From NCBI GenBank assembly GCA_965199945.1, contig OZ241354.1:868001-932000 (forward strand): a DNA stretch of 64,000 nt, given 5' to 3'. Positions 44,001 through 51,652 of this stretch are shown piece by piece. The stretch comes from VXYL01 sp965199945. Its GTDB lineage: Bacteria > Pseudomonadota > Gammaproteobacteria > Pseudomonadales > Azotimanducaceae. Position numbers and translations under genes: made by a program. The notes beneath the pieces are model-generated. The model ran no database searches and had not been told where the DNA came from. It was given only the letters and a program-made list of their open reading frames with translations. Numbering within the stretch: position 1 is the first letter of the stretch; every line of letters starts with the position of its first letter.

Positions 44001-44604
44001 CGCAGCGTTCCACGAACAAGCGCGGGTCGCCGAACTGCGCATCCGCCAGGCGCTTCACCGCCGTGAACCGATCCGCCAGCTGCGCCTCGTCGTCGCAGCG
44101 CGCCATGCCGATGCCGCCGCCGCCGGCGGAGCTCTTGAGCATCACCGGATAGCCGAGCTCCCGCGCCCAGCCGCGGGCGTCGTCGACGTCCGCCAGCACG
44201 TCGCTGCCGGGCAGCAGCCCCACGCCGGCGGATTCCGCCAAGCGCCGCGCTTCGTGCTTCAGGCCGAAGCTGCGGATGTGCGCCGGCCGCGGGCCGACGA
44301 ACGCCACGCCGCGCTCCTCGAGGGCCTGGGCGAAGTCCGGGTTCTCGCTCAAGAAGCCGTAGCCGGGGTGGACCGCATCGGCGCCGCTCACCGCCACGGC
44401 ATCGAGCAGCTTGGCCTGGTTCATGTAGGTCTCGGCAACGCCGCCGGAACCCAGCGACACCGCTTGGCGGGCCGCCTCCACGTGCAGCGAGTCGCGGTCG
44501 GCTTCCGCGAACACCGCCACGCTGCCGACGTCGAGGGCATCGAGCGTGCGGCAGATGCGCACGGCGATCTCGCCCCGATTGGCGATGAGCACCTGCTTCA
44601 GCAC
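41029..44604 (-). CDS. uca: Urea carboxylase (urea amidolyase carboxylase component)
   Basis: Biotin-dependent ATP-driven carboxylation of urea (or guanidine in some homologues) to allophanate. The 1191 residues contain a biotin carboxylase (1-450; LIANRGEIAVRI, SSAGGGGIGM, EANTRLQVEHGVTE), an AHS2/KipA-like domain (about 470-770), an AHS1/KipI-like domain (about 830-1050) and a C-terminal biotinyl domain with K1159 in ESMKAE (usual EAMKM). GTG start at 44604 with no clear ribosome binding site. It forms an operon with atzF. The urea carboxylase-associated UAAP1/UAAP2 genes and a urea ABC transporter are not adjacent, and I could not find a ykkC-type guanidine riboswitch upstream. Confidence 0.93.
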   Translation of the reverse strand: MLKQVLIANRGEIAVRICRTLDALDVGSVAVFAEADRDSLHVEAARQAVSLGSGGVAETYMNQAKLLDAVAVSGADAVHPGYGFLSENPDFAQALEERGVAFVGPRPAHIRSFGLKHEARRLAESAGVGLLPGSDVLADVDDARGWARELGYPVMLKSSAGGGGIGMARCDDEAQLADRFTAVKRLADAQFGDPRLFVERCVAAPRHVEVQALGDGDGRVLVLGDRDCSLQRRHQKVVEECPAPNLPDAVRARMHRDAQALLEQVAYRSAGTVEFLYDPDAEAAYFLEANTRLQVEHGVTELVFGIDLVRWMIALAAGELPPLDVLAAELNASGCAMQARLCAEDPHQGFRPSPGIVSVASFPRRPGIRVDTWLRSGTDIPPLYDSLVAKVMAHAPSRDGARRKLRDALAETVAFGVQTNRDYLRRALATAAFAQARHDTGTLAALDYQPRSVEVLATGLHTTVQSWPGRQGYWAVGVPPSGPMDDFSFRFGNRLLGNPEGATGLEITLQGPTLRFHCAATVCVAGFCGLDHASSTGRAMTGTTCWEPFAVSPGDTLAVGKVERGARAYLLVAGGLDVPAVMGSAATFTLGGIGGMNGRALAAGDVLPLAEAGAAEAGSDSPPAPDWAERLELRVTMGPHCTEEFLTEDDIRAFLEAEWTVHYHSDRTGVRLLGPRPAWARSDGGDAGLHPSNIHDNAYAFGAIDFTGDMPVVLGPDGPSLGGFVCPAVVIAADRWKLGQLVAGDKLRLQAVTESEARRLRQERNAAIAGPRIARRRSASAQHAVERAVVLEHEDVRARRAGDEALLFEFGPNALDLELRLRVHAFQAAIEAERPSGVVEMTAGVRSLLIRYDAERFSGPRFAERLAPLLESARPGAYPAVDSRIVRLPLSWDDPACRQAVERYVASVRADAPWCPDNIEFIRRINGLADRQAVKNVVFDADYLVLGLGDVYLGAPVATPLDPRHRLVTTKYNPARTWTAENSVGIGGAYLCIYGMEGPGGYQFVGRTVQVWNRHRRGAAFDEHWLLRPFDRIRFFEVDAAELAEMRAAFPNGRLDANIESGSFDIEGYRAFLAEHGNDIDGFEAHRRQAFAAELEDWRARGLLTFEHALGDSPEAEPSGDGPPAFVVSPMAGSIWTVAVRPGQRVAAGEVLFVVESMKAEFEVTAPAAGVVAQVLVAKGQAVAVGQPLAV

Positions 44605-44821
44605 GGGGGCTTGCGTTCCAACATCGCTCTCCCATTGGAGATGCTTCGGCGGATCCCTTCAGCAATCCTTCAGGCAAGGCATGTGCCAAGAGCGAACGGA
44701 CGCGACGGCGCATTGGCGGAGACGGTGCGGAGAACGACGTCGATGCACCACGAGACGATCGTCCGCGCCAAGATGGTGCAATCCACTCCCCATCCGAGAG
44801 GCCGACCGGGAAGTGGGCGGA

Positions 44822-45244
44822 TCAGTGCGTTGCGGGGCGCTCCGCGCCTTTCGGCGGCGGCGGACTGGCGCACGGCGCGGACTGGTGGTGGAACAGGCGC
44901 ATGGCGCTGCCTTCCCGGACGAAGCCGTTGCTCGCCACGCAGACCGCGCCGGCGAGTTCTTCGTAGCAGGTCACCATGACGACGTTGCCGACCGTTCTCG
45001 AGACGACGTTGTAGAAGTCGATGCCCGGCTGTTCCGGATTGCCGAGGATGCGCCGCCAACTGCGCACGATGGCCTCCCGCTCGTCGAGCGCCGGCCATCC
45101 CGGATGGATGCACACGGTGGGGTGGTCGGTGGCCCACAGGCGATCCATCGCCTTGGCGTCCTTCTGCGCGAACGCCAAGTAGAAGGCATCGTTGGCGAAC
45201 AGCGCCACCTGCTCTTCGTCGCGGGTGAGCGTCGCGCCGCGCAT
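44822..45244 (-). CDS. SnoaL/NTF2-like protein
   Basis: 140 residues with the DUF4440/SnoaL-type cone fold pattern: an N-terminal helix pair (VALFANDAFYLAFAQKDAKA), MDRLWATDHPTVCIHPGW, REAIVRSWRRIL and strands ending in a short Pro-rich tail. Many such proteins are of unknown function or act as small-molecule binding or isomerase domains. The ATG at 45244 overlaps the stop of the preceding gene (ATGA), so it is translated with it. No catalytic residues can be assigned. Confidence 0.72.
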   Translation of the reverse strand: MRGATLTRDEEQVALFANDAFYLAFAQKDAKAMDRLWATDHPTVCIHPGWPALDEREAIVRSWRRILGNPEQPGIDFYNVVSRTVGNVVMVTCYEELAGAVCVASNGFVREGSAMRLFHHQSAPCASPPPPKGAERPATH

Positions 45245-45834
45245 CAAAGAAGCAGCCGAGTGGCGAAGGCGACGGTGCTCGTGGTCATCGCGTGGCGGCG
45301 CTGGAAGCGCTCCCGCGCCGCGCCGGGCGGTGTGCGCGATGCCTGCCAGGAGTTCAGGCCGTCGTACCAAGTGCAAAGAAGCATCTTGCCGGTGGCCGCG
45401 CTCGTGTCGCGCTGCCTAAAGAGGCCTTGGGGCACGGCCAGATAGTCGCTCGCGTTCTCGAAATCCTTCCAGGCGTCGAAGGAGAGGCGGGCGATTTCGT
45501 CCACGTCCTTGTGCGCCACGTCGAAGAAGCGAAACACGTAGAGCCCCTCGCGGGTGCGCGGCGCGTCTTCCGTGGGGCGCACGGTCGGTTCGAGCAGCAG
45601 CGTCTCCACGCTCGCCACCGCCGGCTGCCGGGCGATGGCGTCGTTCACGCCGTCGACGTCGCCGTAGGTGACGACGATCAGCTCGTTGGAGGCGACCCCG
45701 AACAAGCCGTGGAAAGCGCCCCAGACCGAGGCTGGCGCAAGGCTCGCGTGGCCGTTCGCGCGCAGTTCTTCGTAGGCGGGGCGAAAGTCGCGGTGCGTCG
45801 CGCGCAGACGCGAAATGGCGTAGCTCACAGGCAT
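45244..45834 (-). CDS. Duplicated dimeric alpha/beta-barrel (NIPSNAP-like) protein, hypothetical
   Basis: 196 residues with two ferredoxin-like halves: the first includes GVASNELIVVTYGDVDGVND, the second GKMLLCTWYDGLNSWQ and RERFQRRHAMTTSTVAF. The pattern of a strand, W/Y-rich edge and a helix starting S-W-Q or D-G-V resembles NIPSNAP and other dimeric barrel proteins, but I cannot place it firmly. It diverges from the ThDP enzyme gene across 68 bases and is coupled to the SnoaL-like gene. Possibly a small metabolic enzyme pair. Confidence 0.55.
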   Translation of the reverse strand: MPVSYAISRLRATHRDFRPAYEELRANGHASLAPASVWGAFHGLFGVASNELIVVTYGDVDGVNDAIARQPAVASVETLLLEPTVRPTEDAPRTREGLYVFRFFDVAHKDVDEIARLSFDAWKDFENASDYLAVPQGLFRQRDTSAATGKMLLCTWYDGLNSWQASRTPPGAARERFQRRHAMTTSTVAFATRLLL

Positions 45835-45902
45835 CTTCCAAAGGGGCGGGAGGGCGTCCGAGTATATGGCAAACTCTTCGCACTTCGTCGCGGGAGCAGC
45901 CC

Positions 45903-47453
45903 ATGAACGGTGCCGAGAGCGTGCTGCGAACCCTCCTCGCGCACGGCGTGGACACCTGCTTCGCCAATCCGGGCACGTCCGAGATGCATCTCGTGCAGGC
46001 CATCGACGCGGTGCCGGAAGCACGCGCCGTGCTGTGCCTGTTCGAGGGCGTCTGCACCGGCGCCGCCGACGGCTACGCACGCATGAAGGGGTTGCCGGCG
46101 ACCACTTTGCTGCACCTCGGCGCCGGCCTCGGCAACGGCATTGCCAACCTGCACAACTGTCGCCGCGCGGCAACGCCGCTCGTCAACATCGTCGGCGACC
46201 ACGCCGTCCACCACGTCGCCTACGACGCGCCCCTCACCTCGGATGTGGAGGCCGTGGCCAAGCCGGTGTCGGCATGGATCCGCACGTCGCGCACCAGCGA
46301 AGGAGCCGGCCTCGACGCCGCCGATGCCGTGCGCGCGGCAATGACGCCGAATCCCGACCCCGCCGGCCGCGTGGCGACGCTGATTCTGCCGGCCGACTGC
46401 GCCTGGGGCGATGGCCGCGCGGCCGTGAAGCCCGCGGGTTTCGAGGCGGCGACCGCCCGCCCCAAGGTGCCGGCGGAAGTGGTCGAAGCGGCGGCGCGCG
46501 AAGTCGATGCCCGCAGCGTGTTGTTCGTCGACGGCAGCGGCTTGAGCGAGCGCGGCGTTGTTGCGGCTGGCCGAATCGCCGCCAAGACTGGTTGCCAAGT
46601 CTATTCGCCGACCTTCCCGGCACGGGTGGAAGCGGGGCCGGCGCTGCCGCTCGTCAACCGTCTGCCGTACTTTCCCGAACAGATCCTCCAGTTGCTGGGA
46701 TCCGTGGACAAGCTGGTGCTGCTCGGCGCCGAACGCCCGGTGAGCTTCTTCGCCTACCGCAACCTGCCGAGCGACTTGGTGCCGCCGAACTGCCGCGTGA
46801 TTCGCGTGGCGCACCGCCACGAAGACGTCGAAGCCGCGCTCGAAGCGATGGCCGACGCCTTGGATGCGCCGCCGCCGAAGACGCCCAGAGGCGAACGCCC
46901 CGCCATTCCCGCCGGCCCGCTGACCGTGCGCGGCATCGCCGACATTCTGGCGGCGCGGGCGCCCGACGAGAGCATCGTCGCCGTGGACTCGGGAGGCGGC
47001 GGCGCTGCCTATCCGGTGTTGCAGCGCTGCGTGCGGCACACCTGGCTGAACCTCACCGGCGGCTCCATCGGCCAAGGCGGGCCAGCGGCGGTGGGCGCGG
47101 CAATCGCGTGTCCGAACCGCCAGACCTTCGCCTTGCTCGGCGACGGCGGCGCGATGTACACCAATCAGTTCCTGTGGACCGCGGCGCGGGAGAACCTCGA
47201 TCTGATCGCCGTGATCTTCGCCAACCGCCAGTACAACATCCTCGAAGTGGAGTACCGGCGCTTGGGCGTGAACGAGATCGGCGACCGCGCCGCGAGCCTG
47301 TTCGACATCGGCAATCCGAGCCTCGATTGGCAGGCGCTCGCCCAAGCCCAGGGCGTGCATGGAGCGAAGGCGCGCACCTGCGAAGAGTTCGACGCCGCCA
47401 TCCAGGCCGCCCTCGACGCCGGCGGGCCGCACCTCATCGAGGCCGTGATCTAA
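45903..47453 (+). CDS. Thiamine diphosphate enzyme, acetolactate synthase large-subunit-like
   Basis: 516 residues in the three-domain ThDP decarboxylase layout. E48 (LFEGVCTGAADGYAR) is the catalytic glutamate that activates the cofactor, and the ThDP-binding motif is GDGGAMYTN (near 413) ... NRQYNIL. HHVAYDAPLTSD provides the paired histidines seen in several decarboxylases. It is shorter than biosynthetic IlvB (about 570) and stands alone, without the regulatory subunit or ilvC, so it is more likely a benzoylformate- or oxalyl-type decarboxylase or carboligase. Ribosome binding site GGGAGCAG precedes the ATG. Confidence 0.82.
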   Translation: MNGAESVLRTLLAHGVDTCFANPGTSEMHLVQAIDAVPEARAVLCLFEGVCTGAADGYARMKGLPATTLLHLGAGLGNGIANLHNCRRAATPLVNIVGDHAVHHVAYDAPLTSDVEAVAKPVSAWIRTSRTSEGAGLDAADAVRAAMTPNPDPAGRVATLILPADCAWGDGRAAVKPAGFEAATARPKVPAEVVEAAAREVDARSVLFVDGSGLSERGVVAAGRIAAKTGCQVYSPTFPARVEAGPALPLVNRLPYFPEQILQLLGSVDKLVLLGAERPVSFFAYRNLPSDLVPPNCRVIRVAHRHEDVEAALEAMADALDAPPPKTPRGERPAIPAGPLTVRGIADILAARAPDESIVAVDSGGGGAAYPVLQRCVRHTWLNLTGGSIGQGGPAAVGAAIACPNRQTFALLGDGGAMYTNQFLWTAARENLDLIAVIFANRQYNILEVEYRRLGVNEIGDRAASLFDIGNPSLDWQALAQAQGVHGAKARTCEEFDAAIQAALDAGGPHLIEAVI

Positions 47454-47462
47454 CGCTTCGTC

Positions 47463-48497
47463 TCAGGCAACCATCCCGGCGGTTCTTTCGATGAACCAAT
47501 AGCTGGCGCAGCAGCCGCCTAGGCCCAAGGGCGCGGCGACCAGACACGGTGGAATCGCCAGCCGCAGCCGGCCGCACATTCCGCGCACGGCGGCGGTGAG
47601 CGCCAACGCCGCCGCCACGACGGCCAGTTGGCCGGTCTCCACGCCGACGTTGAACAGCAACAGCGCCAGCGCGAGGTTCTCCCGCGGCAGACCGATGTCC
47701 GCCAAGGCGCCGGCGAAGCCGAAGCCGTGCAGCAGGCCGAAGGCGAAGGCCACCAGCCAGGTGTGCCGCGCCGTGAGCGAGTTCGGCGCCCCGCGCAGCC
47801 ACTCCGCGGCGAGAAACAGGATCGACAGCGCGATCACGGCCTCCACCGGCGCTTGCGGCAGACGCACCAGGTCGAGGGCCGAGAGAGCCAGCGTGACGCT
47901 GTGGGCGACGGTGAACGCGGTCACCGCCTTGGCCAGTGCCTTGGCGCCGTCCCAGGCCCTCGGGCGGTGCAGGAAGTACAGCAGCGCGAGCAGGAACAGG
48001 ATGTGGTCGAAGCCGAGCAGAAGGTGTTCGATGCCGAGCGCGAGATAGGCGAAAGCAGGCGTGGACGCCGCATCGTCGATGGCGAGTTCGGGCGCCGATG
48101 GCCGCAGCACGCCGGCCAGTCGTACGCCGTCGGCGAGTTCGACGTGCAGCATCACGTCCGTGATGGTGTGCGACAGCCCTTCGACGGCAATGCTGCCGCC
48201 GCGCAGCCCGTTCGGACAGTGCAGCTTGATGCGGCGGATGAGCGCCGTGCCGACGACCGTCGCCAAGCCGCTGTCGTTGGCGACGCATCCGCTTGGGAAG
48301 ACCGGCGCCAGCGGCAGTTCGACGCCGCCGGCGAGCGGCACCTTCCACAGCACGTCGTAGTGTTGTTCCGAGGCGGCCTCGACGCGCAGGTAGGCAGGGC
48401 GGATTTCGTGCGCCGTCGCGCAGGCACAGGCGAGAACGGCGGCCAGCGCCGCTGCTCGGCGAAACAGCCCCGGTCGCGCCGTGCAACGCCGCGTCAT
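47463..48497 (-). CDS. HupE/UreJ family membrane protein
   Basis: 344 residues: a signal sequence (LAAVLACACATAHEIRPAYL), an N-terminal extracytoplasmic beta domain of about 150 residues and a C-terminal membrane domain with the HupE/UreJ signature FGLLHGFGFAGAL and preceding GIEHLLLGFDHILFLLALL and FTVAHSVTLALSAL, which carry conserved His residues. HupE proteins import nickel for hydrogenase or urease. No hydrogenase or urease is in the window, so this longer HupE/UreJ_2 form may transport another metal or be a general envelope protein. It is coupled (ATGA) to the isomerase gene upstream. Confidence 0.83.
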   Translation of the reverse strand: MTRRCTARPGLFRRAAALAAVLACACATAHEIRPAYLRVEAASEQHYDVLWKVPLAGGVELPLAPVFPSGCVANDSGLATVVGTALIRRIKLHCPNGLRGGSIAVEGLSHTITDVMLHVELADGVRLAGVLRPSAPELAIDDAASTPAFAYLALGIEHLLLGFDHILFLLALLYFLHRPRAWDGAKALAKAVTAFTVAHSVTLALSALDLVRLPQAPVEAVIALSILFLAAEWLRGAPNSLTARHTWLVAFAFGLLHGFGFAGALADIGLPRENLALALLLFNVGVETGQLAVVAAALALTAAVRGMCGRLRLAIPPCLVAAPLGLGGCCASYWFIERTAGMVA

Positions 48498-49342
48498 GGC
48501 GTCTCCACGGTGTAGCGGGCCCGCAGTTCCTCGAAGTACTCGCGGTTGGCGGCTGCGCGGCGCTCGGCGTCGAACTCGGCGACGACGCGCTGCTTCGCTG
48601 CGGCGTAGTCCGGGCTGCGCGCCGGCGTGTTGGCGTCCACGCGCACCAGGTGCTGGCCGTAGACCGAACGCAGCGGCCCGCGCCACGCGCCTTCGGCCGG
48701 CCGGCTCGCCACGGCCGCGGCGAACTCGTCGCCGAAATCCTTGCACACGCGCTCGAGGCTGGCGTAGGCGTAGGTTCTGCCGAGCATGAACGGGTCGCCG
48801 GCGCTGCGCCAGGCGTCCGCATCCAAGGCGGCGAGGACGCGTTCGGCGTCGGCTCTCGCGTCGGCGCGCTGCTCCGGGCTGAAGTAGATGTGGCTGAAAG
48901 TGACCACCGCCGGCGTCTCGAAGCGCTCGCGGTTGTCCTCGAAGTAGCGCCGCAGCTCGGCCTCGTCGACCGCTTCGCCAATGGCCAGGTCGTCGGCGAG
49001 GAACGCGAGCTTCTGCACCAGCCGCCGGCGCACGATCGCGTCGCCTTCGCCGAGGCGCAGCCGCTTGGCTTCGCGCACCAGAATCTCCTCCCGCACATGC
49101 TCCTCGAGCAGTCCTTGGAGCTCGCTCGGCGTCGGTGCGCGGCCGGTCTGCGCCTGCCAGAGCTCGGCGAGCCGCCGGCTCTCGGCGGGCGGGACGACGA
49201 TGATGTACTCGGCATCGCGCTGCGCCGCCCGCCATGCGCTTTCGACGGCGAAGACGCCGGCACCGATCAGCAGGAACGCGAACAGCGGGTCCTTGAGCCA
49301 GCGCGCCAGCCGAGCAACGCGCTTTGGATTCGCCTGCCGCAT
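48494..49342 (-). CDS. PpiC/SurA-like peptidylprolyl isomerase, membrane-anchored
   Basis: 282 residues with one N-terminal membrane anchor (DPLFAFLLIGAGVFAVESAW), a helical chaperone-like part and a C-terminal region that corresponds to a degenerate parvulin domain (VVTFSHIYFSPEQRADARADA ... GPLRSVYGQHLVRV). The usual parvulin core residues are only partly visible, so isomerase activity is uncertain. The ATGA overlap with the HupE/UreJ gene means the two are made together; paired HupE/UreJ_2 and PPIase genes suggest the isomerase helps fold or insert its partner. Confidence 0.78.
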   Translation of the reverse strand: MRQANPKRVARLARWLKDPLFAFLLIGAGVFAVESAWRAAQRDAEYIIVVPPAESRRLAELWQAQTGRAPTPSELQGLLEEHVREEILVREAKRLRLGEGDAIVRRRLVQKLAFLADDLAIGEAVDEAELRRYFEDNRERFETPAVVTFSHIYFSPEQRADARADAERVLAALDADAWRSAGDPFMLGRTYAYASLERVCKDFGDEFAAAVASRPAEGAWRGPLRSVYGQHLVRVDANTPARSPDYAAAKQRVVAEFDAERRAAANREYFEELRARYTVETP

Positions 49343-49376
49343 TTCCTCGCGGCAACGAATGCGCTGTGGCTCCTGC

Positions 49377-49676
49377 CTAGCGGACGTCGATCTCGGTCGC
49401 TTCCATGAAGGTGACGACGCTGGCCTTCGCCGGGCGCTCGCGCATGGCCTTCTGGAAGACCGCCATGTGCGGGCTGGCGAAGTGCTTCTTCAGCGCCGCC
49501 ACGTCGCGCCAGCGCTCGGTGATGCGGATGACGTTGGCGTCGTTGAGCTCCACCGAGAAGGTGTAGTCGTCGCAGCCGTCCTCGGCGCGGCTGGCCTGTT
49601 CCATGGCGGCGATGGCCGCCTTCAGGTGGGCGATGTTCTCCGCCGTGGTGTCGATCCTGCCGTTGACGATGATCAA
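49377..49676 (-). CDS. Antibiotic biosynthesis monooxygenase (ABM) domain protein
   Basis: 99 residues from a TTG at 49676, chosen because GGAGGAAAG lies just upstream and it gives the family length; a GTG at 49703 is in frame. The ABM ferredoxin-like fold is clear: LIIVNGRIDTTAENIAHLKA, SRAEDGCDDYTFSVELND, ITERWRDVAALKKHFASPHM. Proteins of this group are cofactor-free oxygenases of quinols (YgiN type) or heme-degrading enzymes. The key Asn/Trp/His residues are consistent with YgiN-like activity, but the substrate is not known. Confidence 0.85.
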   Translation of the reverse strand: MIIVNGRIDTTAENIAHLKAAIAAMEQASRAEDGCDDYTFSVELNDANVIRITERWRDVAALKKHFASPHMAVFQKAMRERPAKASVVTFMEATEIDVR

Positions 49677-49779
49677 GGTGCTTTCCTCCGCTTGCCGTGC
49701 CACGGGAGCATTGTAGACCGCGCCGTTCGGGCGATGTGTTTCAATGGGTTCGAGTCGAACGGGCCTTTAAGGAGCCGGG

Positions 49780-50643
49780 ATGCGCAAGAAGGTCGAAGTC
49801 CACGGGCTGAACATGGCCTATGTCGAGAGCGGCGAGGGCGAGCCCATCGTCTTCGTCCACGGCAATCCGACGTCCAGCCATCTGTGGCGCAACGTCGTTC
49901 CCCACGCCGAGCCCCACGGCCGCTGCATCGCCCTGGATCTGATCGGCATGGGCGACTCCGACAAGCTGCCCGAATCCGGCCCCGAGAGCTACACGTTCCA
50001 CGAGCACCGGCGCTATTTCGACGCCGCGCTGGAGGCGCTCGGCGCGCGCGACAACGTGACCTTGGTCGTTCACGACTGGGGTTCGGCGCTCGGCTTCGAC
50101 TGGGCGCGCCGCCACCCGCAGGCCGTGGCTGGCATCTGCTACATGGAAGCATTGGTGCGCCCGCTCTCCTGGGATGAATGGCCGAAGGACGCGCGCGGCG
50201 TCTTCCAAGGCTTCCGCTCGCCGGCTGGCGAGGAGATGGCGCTTGAGAAGAACATCTTCGTCGAACGGGTGCTGCCGGGGTCGGTGCTGCGCATGTTGAC
50301 GGAAGAAGAGATGGCCGAGTACCGCAAGCCGTTCCTTGATCCCGGAGAGAGCCGCCGTCCGACGCTCTCCTGGCCGCGCCAGATCCCTATCGACGGCGAG
50401 CCGCCGGAGGTGGTCGAAGTCGTCGCCGCCTACGCGGACTGGCTGGCGTCCGCCCCCGTGCCCAAGCTCTTCGTCAACGCCGAACCCGGCGCGATCCTCA
50501 CCGGCGCCCAGCGCGAGTTCTGCCGCACCTGGCCGAACCAGACCGAAGCCACCGTGCGCGGCAGCCACTTCATCCAGGAAGATTCGCCGGATGAAATCGG
50601 CACCGCGCTGGCCAGCTGGCTGGGCGCAAGGCATTCCGGCTGA
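49780..50643 (+). CDS. Haloalkane dehalogenase
   Basis: Alpha/beta-hydrolase of 287 residues that replaces halide with hydroxyl in haloalkanes. All active-site positions of subfamily HLD-II (DhaA/LinB) can be placed: halide-stabilising N29 (HGNPTSSHLW) and W100, nucleophile D99 in VVHDWGS, acid E123 in YMEALVRP, and base H263 in GSHFIQEDSPDEIG. The natural substrate is unknown. Ribosome binding site AAGGAGCC precedes the ATG. It is a single gene, with no dehalogenase regulator or alcohol dehydrogenase alongside. The nearby dgcAN genes are convergent. Confidence 0.9.
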   Translation: MRKKVEVHGLNMAYVESGEGEPIVFVHGNPTSSHLWRNVVPHAEPHGRCIALDLIGMGDSDKLPESGPESYTFHEHRRYFDAALEALGARDNVTLVVHDWGSALGFDWARRHPQAVAGICYMEALVRPLSWDEWPKDARGVFQGFRSPAGEEMALEKNIFVERVLPGSVLRMLTEEEMAEYRKPFLDPGESRRPTLSWPRQIPIDGEPPEVVEVVAAYADWLASAPVPKLFVNAEPGAILTGAQREFCRTWPNQTEATVRGSHFIQEDSPDEIGTALASWLGARHSG

Positions 50644-50658
50644 GTCCTCGGCGAACGA

Positions 50659-51645
50659 CTACCCCCATACGCCGTCTCGCCAGCGGATGCCGTCGTCGCA
50701 GTAGTCGAGGCCCGGCGACCGGTCCCTGGCCAACAGCAGCGGCCCGTCGAGATCGACGACCTGCGCCGCGCCGGCCAAGAGCAGCGCCGGCGCGATGGCG
50801 AGCGACGTACACACCATGCAGCCGACCATCACGCCGAGGCCGTGGCGCCGCGCCGCCTGCGCCAACGCCAGCGCCTGGGTCAAGCCGCCGGTCTTGTCGA
50901 GCTTGATGTTGAGCATCTGATAGCGCTGCGCCAGGGCGTCAGTGTTCGCGCCGTCGTGGACGCTTTCGTCGGCGGCAATGGGAACCGGCCCGCGGTAGCC
51001 GACGAGATCGCCGTCCGCGCCCGCTGGCAGAGGCTGTTCGATCAGCTCCACGCCAGCGGTAGCAGCGACGGGCACGAACTTGCGCAGAGCGGCGAAAGTC
51101 CAGCCCTCGTTGGCATCGACGATCAGCCGCGCCTTGGGCGCGCATTGCCTGACGACGCGAATGCGCTCGATGTCTTGATCGACGTCCGCGCCCAGCTTGA
51201 TCTTCAGCAGCGGCCGATGGCGTTCCGCCTCCGCGTGCGCCGCAAGCTCGGCCGGTTCCGCGAGCCCCAGCGTGAACGCCGTGGCGACGCCACTTGGTTC
51301 GGCGATGCCGGCCAACTCCCAGGCCGCCTTGCCGCTGCGCTTGGCTTCGAGGTCCCACAAGGCGCAGTCGATGGCGTTGCGAGCGGCACCCGGCGGCATG
51401 GCGCACAGCAGCTCCGCGCGCTCGAAAGGGCCTTGGAAGGCAGCGATCGCCGCCGCGGTTTCCGTCGCCGATTCGCCGTAGCGCGGGTACGGAACGCACT
51501 CGCCGCGGCCTTCCAGATCCCCATCAGTAATGTGCGCCACCACCACTTCGGCCACCGTCTTGGCGCCACGGGCGATGGCGAAGGGGCGGGCGAGGGGCCA
51601 CTGCTCGATGCTGGCGGCAACGCGGGGTCGGGCTGCCGCTGCCAT
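50659..51645 (-). CDS. dgcA: Enolase-superfamily epimerase DgcA-like (L-Ala-D/L-Glu epimerase family)
   Basis: 328 residues with the muconate-lactonizing/dipeptide epimerase layout: capping domain, then a barrel with LKIKLG (Lys acid/base pair), IVDANEGW (Asp metal ligand), ELIEQPLP (Glu), IAADES (Asp) and LNIKLDKTGGL (second Lys base). All catalytic positions are present. Next to DgcN it fits the N-acetyl-D-glutamate racemase DgcA described in D-Glu breakdown, rather than the peptidoglycan-recycling dipeptide epimerase. The gene starts 7 bases after the dgcN stop. Confidence 0.85.
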   Translation of the reverse strand: MAAAARPRVAASIEQWPLARPFAIARGAKTVAEVVVAHITDGDLEGRGECVPYPRYGESATETAAAIAAFQGPFERAELLCAMPPGAARNAIDCALWDLEAKRSGKAAWELAGIAEPSGVATAFTLGLAEPAELAAHAEAERHRPLLKIKLGADVDQDIERIRVVRQCAPKARLIVDANEGWTFAALRKFVPVAATAGVELIEQPLPAGADGDLVGYRGPVPIAADESVHDGANTDALAQRYQMLNIKLDKTGGLTQALALAQAARRHGLGVMVGCMVCTSLAIAPALLLAGAAQVVDLDGPLLLARDRSPGLDYCDDGIRWRDGVWG

Positions 51646-51652
51646 CGGTCGT

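Noticed and set aside
44605..44821. Possible guanidine riboswitch upstream of urea carboxylase
   Set aside because: I looked for the ykkC core and paired helices in both orientations and saw none.
44546..45445. A 299-codon plus-strand frame across the uca upstream gap
   Set aside because: No motif, no ribosome binding site, and it overlaps well-supported minus-strand genes at both ends.
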